Shown here: positions 51,193-51,491 of the stretch, one piece after another | How positions within the stretch are numbered: position 1 is the stretch's first letter | Layout: each line of letters begins with the position of its first letter | From: Pelagibacteraceae bacterium AG-430-P08 | GTDB lineage: Bacteria > Pseudomonadota > Alphaproteobacteria > Pelagibacterales > Pelagibacteraceae | NCBI GenBank assembly: GCA_003212925.1 | Contig: QCOL01000008.1 | Coordinates: forward strand, 1-51,491 | Length of the DNA stretch: 51,491 nucleotides | Direction: 5' to 3' | The notes under the pieces: generated by a model | The model's database searches: none | Told to the model about the DNA's origin: nothing | What the model saw: the letters and a program-made list of their open reading frames with translations, nothing else | Program-made: the position numbers and the translations under genes

Positions 51193-51491
51193 TTAATTAT
51201 CTTTCCCCATAATTTCCTCTTCCATGTTCCAGATCATTTCAAGGATTTCTTCTCGTTTTTGTGAAAACTCTTTATTTTTTTTAATTTCTCTTAAATCTTT
51301 TTTTAATCCCATTGAAGCGAATGGCAGATTATATTCTTTATGTATTCTGCCTGGTCTTGGAGCCATTACATATAGTCTTTCTCCAAGAAGCAAAGCCTCT
51401 TCAACTGAGTGAGTAATAAGTATTATTGTTTTGCCCGTTTCTTTCCAAATTTTTAAAACTAAAGACTGCATTTTTTCTCTTGTAAGAGCAT
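51193..51491 (-). CDS. ABC transporter ATP-binding protein (TauB type), C-terminal part, start outside window
   Basis: The frame is open to the right end of the window and reads ALTREKMQSLVLKIWKETGK, which continues the D-loop of TauB/SsuB-type ATPases (GALDALTREKMQ). The H-loop is IILITHSVEEALLLGERLYV, followed by MAPRPGRIHKEYNLPF. Walker A, the signature and Walker B lie beyond the window. It drives the permease that starts one base after its stop. Confidence 0.88.
   Translation of the reverse strand, partial: ALTREKMQSLVLKIWKETGKTIILITHSVEEALLLGERLYVMAPRPGRIHKEYNLPFASMGLKKDLREIKKNKEFSQKREEILEMIWNMEEEIMGKDN

Noticed and set aside
1..51491. CRISPR arrays, insertion sequences, prophage, tRNA or rRNA genes
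   Set aside because: No direct-repeat series, transposase or integrase gene was seen, and the gaps between genes are too short for rRNA; no tRNA cloverleaf was noticed in them.

Overview
The window is a gene-dense, strongly AT-rich stretch of a streamlined alphaproteobacterial chromosome, most likely a SAR11 (Pelagibacter-type) marine bacterium. This rests on several things: heavy Lys/Asn/Ile codon use; almost no intergenic DNA (no gene-free stretch longer than about 150 bases); operons whose genes overlap by 1-4 bases; the alphaproteobacterial cluster NDUFA12 / DUF2155 / accC-accB-aroQ; and an IscR-SUF operon beside glnA. No rRNA, tRNA, insertion sequence, prophage or CRISPR array was seen. 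Names rest on reading protein motifs by eye, with no database search.

Layout. Bases 1-5152 hold the 3' part of aspS, an orphan C-terminal domain of a class II ribonucleotide reductase, complex I subunit NDUFA12, a DUF2155 protein and the aroQ-accB-accC operon. Bases 5169-16724 hold thiS-thiG, a short RNase E/G, a class A penicillin-binding protein, prfB with an intact programmed +1 frameshift, an AsmA-like protein, tyrS, anmK and an alpha/beta hydrolase. Bases 16807-23021 are one compact iron-sulfur assembly operon (iscR-sufB-sufC-sufD-sufS-sufU-DUF59-sufA), with a near-perfect IscR type 1 site on its promoter. A 56-residue ORF and glnA follow.

Bases 24800-34980 carry small-molecule metabolism: a YbaK-type deacylase, a DMT exporter, a homocysteine S-methyltransferase, an ExaC/AldB-type aldehyde dehydrogenase with a histone-like lysine-rich N-terminus and its DUF779 partner, a hotdog thioesterase, a GYD protein, a second aldehyde dehydrogenase, an FAH-family hydrolase, CcdA, an azoreductase-type flavoprotein and a gamma-butyrobetaine-hydroxylase-like dioxygenase. 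Bases 35842-39633 are an eleven-gene, one-direction run of mostly uncharacterised small proteins: several probable dimeric alpha/beta-barrel proteins, DUF1330, NTF2-like, TPR, DUF2798, a four-helix membrane protein, and two SMR proteins lacking the essential EmrE glutamate. It is preceded by a 20-bp palindrome and is the best candidate here for an undescribed system.

Bases 39702-44192 hold cysK, cysE, a VOC protein, a LysE exporter, msrB and a HisD-like dehydrogenase that resembles sulfopropanediol dehydrogenase (HpsN). The HisD-like gene is the last of a run that also has a Pta-like acyltransferase, an LDH2-family dehydrogenase and a sugar epimerase (to 47212), suggesting organosulfonate use. 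A GT17 glycosyltransferase and a second epimerase follow. The window ends in a taurine/nitrate-type ABC transporter whose permease carries a large extra helical domain. Most convergent gene pairs overlap by exactly 4 or 8 bases, so little room is left for terminators.
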